NCBI GenBank assembly: GCA_964492495.1
Contig: CAZBKJ010000033.1
Span: 1 to 12,918, forward strand
Origin: CAZBKJ01 sp964492495
GTDB taxonomy: Bacteria > Patescibacteriota > Microgenomatia > UBA1400 > UBA12028
Direction of reading: 5' to 3'
DNA: 12,918 nt
Of this stretch, positions 6,840-12,890 are shown piece after piece. Below the pieces are notes generated by a model. The model saw only the letters and a list, made by a program, of their open reading frames with translations, did not search any database and was not told the DNA's origin. Each line of letters begins with the position of its first letter. Positions within the stretch are counted from its first letter, which is position 1. Made by a program: the position numbers and the translations under genes.

Positions 6840-7742
6840 ATGGCAAAAACACCAACCACACCAGAACCTCAAGAATCTCTCCTTGGGGAAAATACCGTTA
6901 TTTCGGTCACCGTTCCGCTCGCTGATCACAAAAGCACGTATGAAAAAGTGGTGGCCTCGTATGCCGGAAAAGTGACTGTTCCAGGCTTTCGCAAAGGAAA
7001 AGCTCCAAAGGACTTGGTAGAGCAGAGCTTGAACCGAGAAAAACTCATCGAAGAAGTACTCCAGCAGCTGCTTCCTCCGTTGTACGCTGAAAAGATCACA
7101 GAACTTTCGTTGTCACCCCTCGTAACTCCACAAATGAATCCAAAAAACACTCCGGTTGATGGAGACTGGGAAGTGGAGCTCTATACGGCAGTCGCACCAG
7201 AGGTCAAGCTTGGCAACTGGAAAGAAGTCGTGAAAAAAGCGCAGGAAGAACATCTCAAATCACATACACACGAGAAAAAAGCAGACGAACAGGGTGAAGA
7301 GCAAAAACCACCTACAAAAGAAGAGGAAGAACAACATGCCTTGAGTGCTGTCTTTGGGGAACTGATCAAGAGTATCAAACCAAAAATTGCTCCGGTTTTG
7401 CTTGAAAATGAAGTCAGACGCCAGATCACAGAGTTTTTCCAACATCTTGATTCACACAAGATTAGTCCTGAAGTCTATATGAAGCGAGCTGGTAAAACCA
7501 TCCAGGACATCGAGCAAGACTACACGTTCCAGGCATTAACTTCACTGCAACTTGAGTTTATCCTCCAAGAATTAAGTAAAGAAATCGATCCACAACCAAC
7601 TGCAGAGGAAATTGAGAAGCTTCTTGGTGAAAAAGCCAAAACCCTCTCAACAGAAGCAAAGACACGTTTGGAAACTGAAGCCAAGAATGTCTTGATTCGA
7701 CAAAAAACAGTTGAAGAACTCAAAAAGATTGCCAAGATTTAA
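6840..7742 (+). CDS. tig: Trigger factor without the PPIase domain
   Basis: Trigger factor is a ribosome-bound chaperone that meets nascent chains at the exit tunnel. The 300-residue protein has the N-terminal ribosome-binding domain (about 15-130) with the signature GFRKGKAP at 49-56. A highly charged linker rich in Glu and Lys follows (about 134-166). The helical C-terminal chaperone domain then runs from about 168 to 300 (VLLENEVRRQITEFFQHL near the start). Full-length family members have about 430 residues. The missing part is the FKBP-type PPIase domain, apparently replaced by the charged linker. TAGGA at 6828-6832, seven bases from ATG 6840, serves as a modest SD. The gene lies 49 bases after the small membrane protein gene. 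Confidence 0.92.
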   Translation: MAKTPTTPEPQESLLGENTVISVTVPLADHKSTYEKVVASYAGKVTVPGFRKGKAPKDLVEQSLNREKLIEEVLQQLLPPLYAEKITELSLSPLVTPQMNPKNTPVDGDWEVELYTAVAPEVKLGNWKEVVKKAQEEHLKSHTHEKKADEQGEEQKPPTKEEEEQHALSAVFGELIKSIKPKIAPVLLENEVRRQITEFFQHLDSHKISPEVYMKRAGKTIQDIEQDYTFQALTSLQLEFILQELSKEIDPQPTAEEIEKLLGEKAKTLSTEAKTRLETEAKNVLIRQKTVEELKKIAKI

Positions 7743-7788
7743 GTTCTTTTCCCTGGAGATTCTTAACAGTTATAAGCCTTTTTTCCTG

Positions 7789-7817
7789 TTGTAAACCTCA
7801 AGAGAGCTGTGTATAAT
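7789..7817 (+). promoter_or_regulatory. Sigma-70-type promoter of the DUF5660-like gene
   Basis: TTGTAA (7789-7794), 17-bp spacer, perfect TATAAT (7812-7817). The predicted start is near 7824, giving a leader of about 60 nt to ATG 7886. Confidence 0.7.
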
Positions 7818-7885
7818 CTCTCTACATTCAGACCACCACGCATACAAAAAAGGAGCGAGGTGGCTCGTTGTCGTCAGACATTGTT

Positions 7886-8548
7886 ATGAATACACCAGGA
7901 AAGTCCAGCCAGTCTCCATCAGCGAGGGTTCACAATAACCCATTTGCTCGTGCTCTGCAAGAAATTGGAGGTACGACTGTCAAGCAAGCGTCCGCAATCC
8001 CAGGACAGATGGTCAATGACGCGATGAATAGTATCTTTGGTGGAGGAATCAGCCAGTCCCAGTCAGAGAACCCCAATGATCCAGCAAAAAACAACGATCC
8101 ATTTTCCAAAGCATTTGAACAAAACTCACTCCTTGAGAAGCAAAAAAACGAAATGGATCTGGAGAAACAGCGAGCTGTCAGACACAAAGAAATGCAGATG
8201 ACAGAAGTCTTTAATCTTCGTGAACAAAAAGACCAAGCCTTGATTAAACAACTCCAAGAACAACTTCGAGCCCTCATCAAAGACGTGAAAATCTTGGATG
8301 GAAGCGTGAAAACAGCAATTCACAATGATGTGGTCAATCCTGGAACCTATCACGTTCACTTTTTCCAGCAACTCCTAAACTTTGTTGTCCTTATGCGAAA
8401 ACGTGTCCAGGAAGCAAATACCTGGATTGAAAACTTCAATAGTCGAGCCAAGAAAAAAGGTGCATTCTGGGGACAGGTCTACAACAAAAAAGGTGGGACT
8501 GCCTATTTGATGAGTCAAGAACACCAGGTCGCGCGAAATGTTGGGTAA
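7886..8548 (+). CDS. Conserved hypothetical protein, DUF5660-like
   Basis: A 220-residue soluble protein. The N-terminal about 90 residues are low-complexity and rich in Ser, Asn and Gln, with NNPFARALQEIGG at about 16-28. A charged Gln/Glu/Lys helix, probably coiled coil, follows at about 90-135. The C-terminal part contains VNPGTYHVHFFQQLLNFV and the motif KKKGAFWGQVYNKKGGTAYL before the end. The end resembles a Microgenomates-type family I recall as DUF5660; this is recognition from memory and not certain. The function is unknown. The start is ambiguous. TTG 7868 has AGGAG (7851-7855) 12 nt upstream, whereas ATG 7886 has no close SD. I choose ATG. Confidence 0.8.
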   Translation: MNTPGKSSQSPSARVHNNPFARALQEIGGTTVKQASAIPGQMVNDAMNSIFGGGISQSQSENPNDPAKNNDPFSKAFEQNSLLEKQKNEMDLEKQRAVRHKEMQMTEVFNLREQKDQALIKQLQEQLRALIKDVKILDGSVKTAIHNDVVNPGTYHVHFFQQLLNFVVLMRKRVQEANTWIENFNSRAKKKGAFWGQVYNKKGGTAYLMSQEHQVARNVG

Positions 8549-8668
8549 GCATTAAAATTCCCTACGCGCATTGACTACGTCAAAGACGTTGCAGGCGGGC
8601 AAATACCAAATTTCAAATTTCCAATAGATAGCTCGAAATATTTCCCAATCTGACTAAAAAACATGGTG
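8549..8668 (+). other. Intergenic region, nothing recognised
   Basis: It holds a short TTGAC/GTCAA inverted repeat and an A/T-rich stretch CCAAATTTCAAATTTCC of simple-sequence character. No gene or RNA family is recognised, and there is no clear terminator for the upstream gene. Confidence 0.4.
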
Positions 8669-8674
8669 TATAAT
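8669..8674 (+). promoter_or_regulatory. -10 box before the gene at 8701
   Basis: A perfect TATAAT preceded by GGTG. No clear -35. Predicted start about 8681, giving a leader of about 20 nt that contains the SD. Confidence 0.5.
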
Positions 8675-8700
8675 CTTTTTTTTCAACCGGAGATCTTTTT

Positions 8701-9117
8701 ATGAAAAGAGAATTATACGAAAACTATATAGTTGAAAATATGTACACGATGCTACGTGTGATGCCTGGAACAGTATTCACAGAAACTCCAGACCCAGAGC
8801 AACTCGTAGAAATTCTCACAGAAGCAATTCAAGAAGAAGGTGATACAGTAACTCACATTTCGATGGAGAGCATGAAGCATGAGAGGCAGGAACGAGCCTG
8901 GTCAATACATATTCAGCAGTTACTACGACTACCAGCAGTCGCAATTTTCTCTGGAAAACTCGAAAATCCAGAAGACTGGTATTATTTCCTGCGAACTCTA
9001 CGAAATGATTCTGAGAACTATGATCACAAGGGATCGATCATAGTTACTCCTGATAAAGTCAGGATAGGTTCTGAAGAACAGGGCAGAATCATGGTCGTTT
9101 CCCCGGACAACCTTTAG
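8701..9117 (+). CDS. Hypothetical protein, function unknown
   Basis: A 138-residue soluble, mixed alpha/beta protein with acidic composition and no membrane segment or recognisable catalytic motif. The central part includes RAWSIHIQQLLRLPAVAIF and EDWYYFLRTLRND, an amphipathic helix and strand pattern. The C-terminal part (GSIIVTPDKVRIGSEEQG, then RIMVVSPDNL) looks like beta hairpins. Expression signals are good: TATAAT at 8669 and GGAGA (8689-8693) seven bases before the ATG. It stands alone between the DUF5660-like gene and tRNA-Val, and its stop is 44 bases before the tRNA. I do not recognise a family. Confidence 0.75.
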   Translation: MKRELYENYIVENMYTMLRVMPGTVFTETPDPEQLVEILTEAIQEEGDTVTHISMESMKHERQERAWSIHIQQLLRLPAVAIFSGKLENPEDWYYFLRTLRNDSENYDHKGSIIVTPDKVRIGSEEQGRIMVVSPDNL

Positions 9118-9137
9118 ACCTGAAGGTATCTTTGCCA

Positions 9138-9146
9138 TGTTATAAT
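9138..9146 (+). promoter_or_regulatory. Extended -10 promoter of tRNA-Val
   Basis: TG (9138-9139), one base, perfect TATAAT (9141-9146). Predicted start about 9153, nine bases before the mature tRNA. Confidence 0.7.
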
Positions 9147-9161
9147 TTCATTCGTGCATTT

Positions 9162-9235
9162 GGACTCGTAGCTCAGTTGGTTAGAGCGCTTCATTGACAT
9201 TGAAGAGGTCAGCGGTTCGACTCCGTTCGGGTCCA
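9162..9235 (+). tRNA. tRNA-Val (anticodon GAC)
   Basis: The cloverleaf is complete. The acceptor stem is GGACTCG (9162-9168) with CGGGTCC (9228-9234, one G-U), followed by discriminator A. The D arm has AGCTCAGTTGGTTAGAGC. The anticodon stem is CTTCA/TGAAG with loop TTGACAT and anticodon GAC at 9196-9198. The T arm has GGTTCGA. It reads GUC and GUU valine codons. The CCA end is not encoded (A then CACA), so it must be added by a nucleotidyltransferase. A TTTTTTTT run begins about 10 bases downstream and may end transcription. Confidence 0.96.
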
Positions 9236-9270
9236 CACATATAGTTTTTTTTGATAGTTTCTAAAACTCT

Positions 9271-9294
9271 GCTATTTTCTATCCATAAAATAGC
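9271..9294 (+). other. Hairpin downstream of tRNA-Val
   Basis: GCTATTTT (9271-9278), loop CTATCCAT, AAAATAGC (9287-9294): a perfect 8-bp stem. No T-run follows. It lies between tRNA-Val and the convergent small gene. The role is unclear. Confidence 0.4.
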
Positions 9295-9335
9295 ACTGAT
9301 TCTTCAATCGATGGTTTACCAACAGAGAGAATGAG

Positions 9336-9353
9336 ATTGTCTAAGCTGACAAT
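9336..9353 (-). other. Hairpin after the 73-aa gene, possible weak terminator
   Basis: ATTGTC/GACAAT, a 6-bp stem with a 6-nt loop, begins five bases beyond the stop of the minus-strand gene. The following minus-strand sequence is pyrimidine-rich, but not a true T-tract. Confidence 0.3.
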
Positions 9354-9358
9354 ACATT

Positions 9359-9580
9359 TTACTTAACCCCTTGTTCTTTGTCTTCTTCCCAAGTTCCTGG
9401 AATGACTGCAGTAGGGGTCGGAGCCTGTTCACCTTTTAGCATTGCATCAATAGCTCGTATTTGATCTTCAGCTCCTGCTTCATATTCACCTCTATGAACT
9501 GCTCTCACAAGGTCAGCTCGATCTGCCTCAAGTGTTTGCCTCTGTTCAGTGTTTAAAAGTGTTTGTCTCATTTTTTCCAT
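9359..9580 (-). CDS. Small helical hypothetical protein (73 aa)
   Basis: A 73-residue protein, mostly two charged helices (about 4-32 and 35-50, with EADRADLVRAVHRGEYEAGAE), then a Pro/Thr stretch and a charged tail. No membrane segment and no recognised family. GGAGG at about 9588-9592, six or seven bases before ATG 9580, is one of the best SD sequences in the window, which supports it being a real gene. A possible -10, TATTAT or TATGAT, lies at 9628-9620 on the minus strand, without a well-spaced -35. Downstream is a weak hairpin and then tRNA-Val on the other strand. Confidence 0.65.
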   Translation of the reverse strand: MEKMRQTLLNTEQRQTLEADRADLVRAVHRGEYEAGAEDQIRAIDAMLKGEQAPTPTAVIPGTWEEDKEQGVK

Positions 9581-9667
9581 AAAGAACCTCCAAAATTGAA
9601 TATATTTATCCTATATCCTATCATAATACGGATAAATCCTTATAACCGAGGTCAATTTTTGTCCCCA

Positions 9668-9682
9668 CCACGCTAAGCATGG
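9668..9682. other. Near-palindrome in the divergent intergenic region
   Basis: CCACGCT-A-AGCATGG is symmetric but for one pair. It lies between the divergent genes at 9580 (-) and 9791 (+) and could be a protein-binding site. The rest of this 210-base region contains CAGAGA/TCTCTG and GAGTC/GACTC complementary pairs, but no recognised RNA. Confidence 0.25.
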
Positions 9683-9748
9683 TACACAAAGAGTCCAGAG
9701 CAGAGACTAAAAGGTTCTCTGTGAGGATAAGACTCCTCTACCGCCCGC

Positions 9749-9777
9749 TTCACTATTGTGCCAAAACCGCATATACT
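9749..9777 (+). promoter_or_regulatory. Promoter of the first FAGFM-motif membrane gene
   Basis: TTCACT (9749-9754), 17 bp, TATACT (9772-9777). Predicted start about 9784, leaving a leader of about seven bases before ATG 9791, too short to hold an SD. Confidence 0.5.
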
Positions 9778-9790
9778 GAAGATCACTTCT

Positions 9791-10171
9791 ATGGATCAAA
9801 ATGCACAACAATCTACACCTCGTTCCAAATCTCTCTACGATGCATCAGTCAGTGAAGTAGCGATAAAAAACTTCTTTGCTGGATTTATGCATGGATTGGG
9901 TGGGTTTTTTGTTACAGTTCTCTCCTGGGGAGTCCTGTACTTTCTCATCATCCGTGTCGTTGTTCCTCAATTTTCAGGACTTCTCAATCAAGCAGAAGGT
10001 CTCATGAAGAGTGTTGAGAAAATCCAAGGCGTCACCAATGGTGGGACAGTTGACCTCATGGCTCCAGAAAATGAAGGGGTACAATCATCAGGATCAAGAG
10101 GAATAACGATCCCTCCTGAACTTCTCGAGCAGGTACAGCGATTCCAACAACAGCAAGAGGCTACACAGTAG
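9791..10171 (+). CDS. Single-pass membrane protein with FAGFMxGLGG motif (copy 1)
   Basis: A 126-residue protein. A polar N-terminus (1-20) leads into FFAGFMHGLGG at 28-38 and one transmembrane helix (about 37-59), then VVPQFSGLL. An extended tail has a short helix (about 64-80) and a Gln-rich end. It is paralogous to the protein at 10681-10971, sharing FFAGFMxGLGG and the membrane helix followed by V-P or S-P and a helix. The function is unknown. ATG 9791 is favoured over GTG 9758 because the promoter's -10 lies between them. It is followed by the 63-residue gene, which has its own promoter-like signal. Confidence 0.75.
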   Translation: MDQNAQQSTPRSKSLYDASVSEVAIKNFFAGFMHGLGGFFVTVLSWGVLYFLIIRVVVPQFSGLLNQAEGLMKSVEKIQGVTNGGTVDLMAPENEGVQSSGSRGITIPPELLEQVQRFQQQQEATQ

Positions 10172-10174
10172 GAC

Positions 10175-10202
10175 TTGCACTCTTCGTATCCAGGTATAAA
10201 AT
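10175..10202 (+). promoter_or_regulatory. Promoter before the 63-aa gene
   Basis: TTGCAC (10175-10180), 16 bp, TAAAAT (10197-10202, 5/6). Predicted start about 10209. It begins right after the stop of the upstream gene. Confidence 0.45.
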
Positions 10203-10240
10203 ATTCCCTGGTAGATTTTGTAAGTAAAAAAGGAGACCCT

Positions 10241-10432
10241 ATGACTGAAATCAGGTACAGTAATGAACCCGTAATCGCAAAGCTTGGTGATCCAGATATT
10301 GAATACCTTGCAGAGCGAATACGCATCCTGAATGAAATACGTGGCAACCGTTACGTCATTGATGTAACTGCCGAAAATCCAGTAAAAAACGCAGAAGAAA
10401 TAGTGTTGCTTAATAAAGTAAGAAGAACATAA
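10241..10432 (+). CDS. Small hypothetical protein (63 aa)
   Basis: A 63-residue soluble protein with a helix (about 18-34, DIEYLAERIRILNEIRG), a strand (YVIDVT) and a final helix (EEIVLLNKVRR). No family is recognised. The start is well supported by AAGGAG (10230-10235), five bases before ATG 10241. A longer reading from 10175 has no SD and overlaps the promoter. The next 90 bases hold a weak TTCAA/TTGAA hairpin within a T-rich run, which may act as a poor terminator. Confidence 0.7.
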   Translation: MTEIRYSNEPVIAKLGDPDIEYLAERIRILNEIRGNRYVIDVTAENPVKNAEEIVLLNKVRRT

Positions 10433-10497
10433 TACTTCAATTTTTTTTGAAAATTTTACTTGACTCCCACTCATTCACACCTAGCTTTGCTTTGTTG

Positions 10498-10525
10498 ATG
10501 ACAGGGGGTGAGATTGTTGTATACT
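10498..10525 (+). promoter_or_regulatory. Promoter of an untranslated segment
   Basis: ATGACA (10498-10503, 5/6), 16 bp, TATACT (10520-10525, 5/6). Predicted start about 10532. No start codon with an SD follows within 100 bases. Confidence 0.5.
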
Positions 10526-10531
10526 ATAGAA

Positions 10532-10666
10532 AAGTACGACACTAATTTTCTTCGCAAAACTCACCACTTTGCATACAGAAGAAACGCTTTCCCCGCGAAA
10601 AGGGAGAATAAAGACCACCAGATCTTTTGTTGGAATGTTTGGAACAAAAGACAGCAGTGGTTTTTT
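10532..10666 (+). ncRNA. Candidate small RNA or attenuated leader
   Basis: A promoter-to-terminator segment of about 135 nt with no supported ORF. It ends in a compound hairpin: ACCAC (10614-10618) with GTGGT (10657-10661), and CTTTTGTT (10624-10631) with AACAAAAG (10643-10650), then T-run 10661-10666. An earlier ACCACT (10563-10568) could pair with AGTGGT (10656-10661) instead, giving an alternative structure. It ends 14 bases before the gene at 10681, so it may be a leader with conditional termination instead of a free RNA. It does not match 4.5S/SRP RNA, 6S, tmRNA or a T-box by eye. Confidence 0.35.
10614..10666 (+). terminator. Intrinsic terminator or attenuator before copy 2
   Basis: Outer stem ACCAC/GTGGT and inner stem CTTTTGTT/AACAAAAG are separated by an internal loop. 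Six Ts follow directly (10661-10666). Confidence 0.55.
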
Positions 10667-10680
10667 GTGTTCTAAGCCAT

Positions 10681-10971
10681 ATGAAAAACAAAACAAACCC
10701 ATCATTTCAGACATCAAAAAAGGTACTGTACACCGATAAAACAAGTATCTTTGATGTGTCATACAAAGAGATCGCCCAGCGTCAGTTTTTTGCTGGATTC
10801 ATGGCTGGACTTGGTGGGGTACTGGCTACACTTCTTGTGGGATTTGTGGCGACCGTCATCATTGCGGGGATTGTTTCGCCACGACTCAATACAATTTTGA
10901 CCGGAACAAAAACTACATTGGAGAGAGCGGGGTTTTTCACTCAACCTTCTTTCTCTCCAGAACAACAATAG
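10681..10971 (+). CDS. Single-pass membrane protein with FAGFMxGLGG motif (copy 2)
   Basis: A 96-residue protein with a polar basic N-terminus (1-22), then FFAGFMAGLGG at 36-46, a transmembrane helix (about 44-65), then VSPRLNTILTG and a short tail. It is clearly related to the 126-residue protein at 9791-10171 but lacks that protein's long Gln-rich tail. The function is unknown. ATG 10681 has no SD and only a very poor -10-like TGTTCT ending seven bases upstream. The terminator-like hairpin at 10614-10666 lies just before it, so expression may depend on read-through. thrS begins 59 bases after its stop. Confidence 0.72.
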   Translation: MKNKTNPSFQTSKKVLYTDKTSIFDVSYKEIAQRQFFAGFMAGLGGVLATLLVGFVATVIIAGIVSPRLNTILTGTKTTLERAGFFTQPSFSPEQQ

Positions 10972-10998
10972 ACAACACATACACAGAAGTACTATAAG
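10969..10998 (+). promoter_or_regulatory. Promoter of thrS
   Basis: TAGACA (10969-10974, 5/6), 18 bp, TATAAG (10993-10998, 5/6). The same TAGACA with 18-bp spacing occurs at the promoter of the acidic coiled-coil gene. Predicted start about 11005. The AGGAG at 10997-11001 would then lie in the promoter and not in the mRNA. Confidence 0.5.
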
Positions 10999-11002
10999 GA
11001 GA

Positions 11003-11022
11003 TTCCCGAAGAAACTTGGGAA
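11003..11022 (+). promoter_or_regulatory. Leader hairpin just before the thrS start
   Basis: TTCCC (11003-11007) pairs with GGGAA (11018-11022) and AAG (11009-11011) with CTT (11015-11017), with one bulged G and an AAA loop. It lies between AGGAG (10997-11001) and ATG 11031. If folded, it cuts the distance from SD to start from 29 to about 9 bases. Confidence 0.45.
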
Positions 11023-11030
11023 CAGACACT

Positions 11031-12794
11031 ATGCCAGATAAAAAATCACCAGAATATCTAGAAAACCTACGTCACAGTACGGCGCACCTGCTTGCGGCTG
11101 CCGTCATGGAGTTGTGGCCTGATACCAAACGAACGATCGGCCCTGCGATCGAGAATGGGTTTTACTTTGATTTTGAGTTTCAAAGCCCAGTCAGTGAAAA
11201 TGACTTCCCGGCCATCGAAGCCAAGATGAAAGAACTCATCAAGACATGGAAAAGCTTTGAGAGACAGGAAGTTTCACTTGCTGATGCTAAAAAAGAATAT
11301 GCAGACAATCCATACAAAACTGAACTCATACAAGAGTTTGCCGGAGAGGGAAAAACACTCTCATTCTATAAATCTGGAGACTACTCTGATTTGTGCAAAG
11401 GTGGACACGTGGAGCATCCAGGAAGTGAGATCAAACACTTCAAACTTTTGAAAGTTGCTGGAGCGTATTGGAGAGGCAGTGAGAAAAACGCCATGCTCTC
11501 TCGTATCTATGGGACAGTATTCCCTACCAAAGATGAACTTGATGCCCATTTGACACAGCTTGAAGAAGCCAAGAAGCGTGATCATCGCAAGATTGGTAAA
11601 GAGCAAGAGCTGTTCTTTATTGATGAGATGGTTGGCAAGGGACTGGTGATGTGGCTTCCAAAAGGGACGATCCTGCGAGATCAGATTGAAAAACTCGCAA
11701 AAGAGAAGGAAGAGCAAGCCGGGTACGTCCGTGTGTCCACACCACATATTGCCAAAGAAGAGTTGTTTGTAACTTCAGGACACCTCCCGTACTACAAGGA
11801 CAGTATGTATCCTCCTATGGTTATGGATGATGGAACGTACTACTTAAAAGCCATGAACTGTCCGCATCACCATCGTATCTTTCAACATAAACCACGAAGC
11901 TATAAAGAATTGCCACTACGACTCGCTGAGTATGGAACATGTTATCGCAATGAATTGTCCGGAACACTGGCTGGACTTTTGCGCGTTCGTGGAATGGCAA
12001 TGAATGATGCCCATATGTACTGTACGAAAGAACAGATCAAAGATGAATTTGCAGGGGTGTTGAAGCTCACGATGGAATATTTCGATATCTTTGGTTTGAA
12101 AGACTACTGGTTTCGATTGTCAAAATGGGATCCCAAACACACTGACAAATACATCGATGAGCCAGAAAACTGGGAATTTTCCCAAAATGTGCTTCGGGAA
12201 GTACTAGTGGATCTGAATGTGAAGTTTGTGGAGGCTGATGATGAAGCTGCCTTCTATGGACCAAAAGTAGATGTTCAGTTCAAATCTGCGATCGGAAGAG
12301 AAGAAACCATGTCAACAATTCAACTTGATTTTGCTGCAAAAAAACGCTTTGGCTTGTCATATACTGATGAAAAAGGACAAGAGAATAATGAAGTTTTCGT
12401 GATTCACCGAGCACCACTATCAGTGCATGAGCGTTTTATGGCATTTTTAATCGAACACTTTGCAGGAGCATTCCCACTCTGGCTCTCACCAATCCAGGCA
12501 GTCATCATTCCGATCTCTCAAGACCAAAGTGGATACGCAGAAGAGGTACTCAAAACGCTCAAGGCAGTAGGTATCCGAGCTGAGAACTGGAACGAGAGTG
12601 AGAGTATGCAGAACAAGATCCGCAAAGCTGAAGGCGAGAAGATCCCGTACATGCTTGTCGTTGGCAAACGAGAAGAAGCTGGTGGACAAGTATCTGTACG
12701 TGCAAGGGGAGATAAAAATAGAGGTGTCTGGACTGTCGAGCAGTTTGTCAAAGAAGTACAAGAGAAGATTGCATCAAAAGCGATAGCAGTATAG
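11031..12794 (+). CDS. thrS: Threonyl-tRNA synthetase lacking the TGS domain
   Basis: ThrRS charges tRNA-Thr. It is a class II enzyme, here 587 residues against about 640 in E. coli. The N-terminal TGS domain is absent and the protein opens at the editing domain, whose active-site residues are intact (H15, H19, C122, H126). The catalytic domain has the zinc ligands C277 (MNCP), H328 and H459, and the motif 2 arginine R306. Two usually conserved positions differ. The FTQDDAH segment reads MAMNDAH (M324 in place of Gln), and the motif 3 glycine of LGSxERF is Ser (S464, in PLSVHERF). The anticodon-binding domain runs from about 487 to the end. ATG 11031 is preferred. TTG 11016 would add MGTDT and lies within the leader hairpin. 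There is no T-box, unlike argS. Confidence 0.95.
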   Translation: MPDKKSPEYLENLRHSTAHLLAAAVMELWPDTKRTIGPAIENGFYFDFEFQSPVSENDFPAIEAKMKELIKTWKSFERQEVSLADAKKEYADNPYKTELIQEFAGEGKTLSFYKSGDYSDLCKGGHVEHPGSEIKHFKLLKVAGAYWRGSEKNAMLSRIYGTVFPTKDELDAHLTQLEEAKKRDHRKIGKEQELFFIDEMVGKGLVMWLPKGTILRDQIEKLAKEKEEQAGYVRVSTPHIAKEELFVTSGHLPYYKDSMYPPMVMDDGTYYLKAMNCPHHHRIFQHKPRSYKELPLRLAEYGTCYRNELSGTLAGLLRVRGMAMNDAHMYCTKEQIKDEFAGVLKLTMEYFDIFGLKDYWFRLSKWDPKHTDKYIDEPENWEFSQNVLREVLVDLNVKFVEADDEAAFYGPKVDVQFKSAIGREETMSTIQLDFAAKKRFGLSYTDEKGQENNEVFVIHRAPLSVHERFMAFLIEHFAGAFPLWLSPIQAVIIPISQDQSGYAEEVLKTLKAVGIRAENWNESESMQNKIRKAEGEKIPYMLVVGKREEAGGQVSVRARGDKNRGVWTVEQFVKEVQEKIASKAIAV

Positions 12795-12800
12795 AGGGGA

Positions 12801-12877
12801 GATCAGTAGACCAGTGGATCAGTGGATCAATAAGATTAGTAAGACTAGTGAGATTAGTAGGATTAGTGGGATTTCGA
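12801..12877 (+). repeat. Degenerate 8-9 bp tandem repeat tract
   Basis: Tandem units after thrS drift from GATCAGTGG-like (12801-12832) to AGATTAGTA-like: AGATTAGTA (12833-12841), AGACTAGTG, AGATTAGTA and GGATTAGTG (12860-12868). The tract is non-coding. It may continue as an inverted copy at 12891-12918. Confidence 0.75.
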
Positions 12878-12890
12878 AAGTAAACGTTGT

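Noticed and set aside
10498..10666. SRP (4.5S) RNA or another housekeeping RNA
   Set aside because: The apical GGAA tetraloop with its conserved flanking internal loops is absent, and no 6S, tmRNA or RNase P hallmarks are seen.
10627..10680. N-terminal extension of the membrane gene from TTG 10627
   Set aside because: It would be encoded inside the terminator hairpin and has no SD at a usable distance. The ATG at 10681 fits the paralogue better.
10972..11030. A second T-box in front of thrS
   Set aside because: The leader is under 60 nt and lacks GGGTGG-N-ACC. Its hairpin has no T-run.
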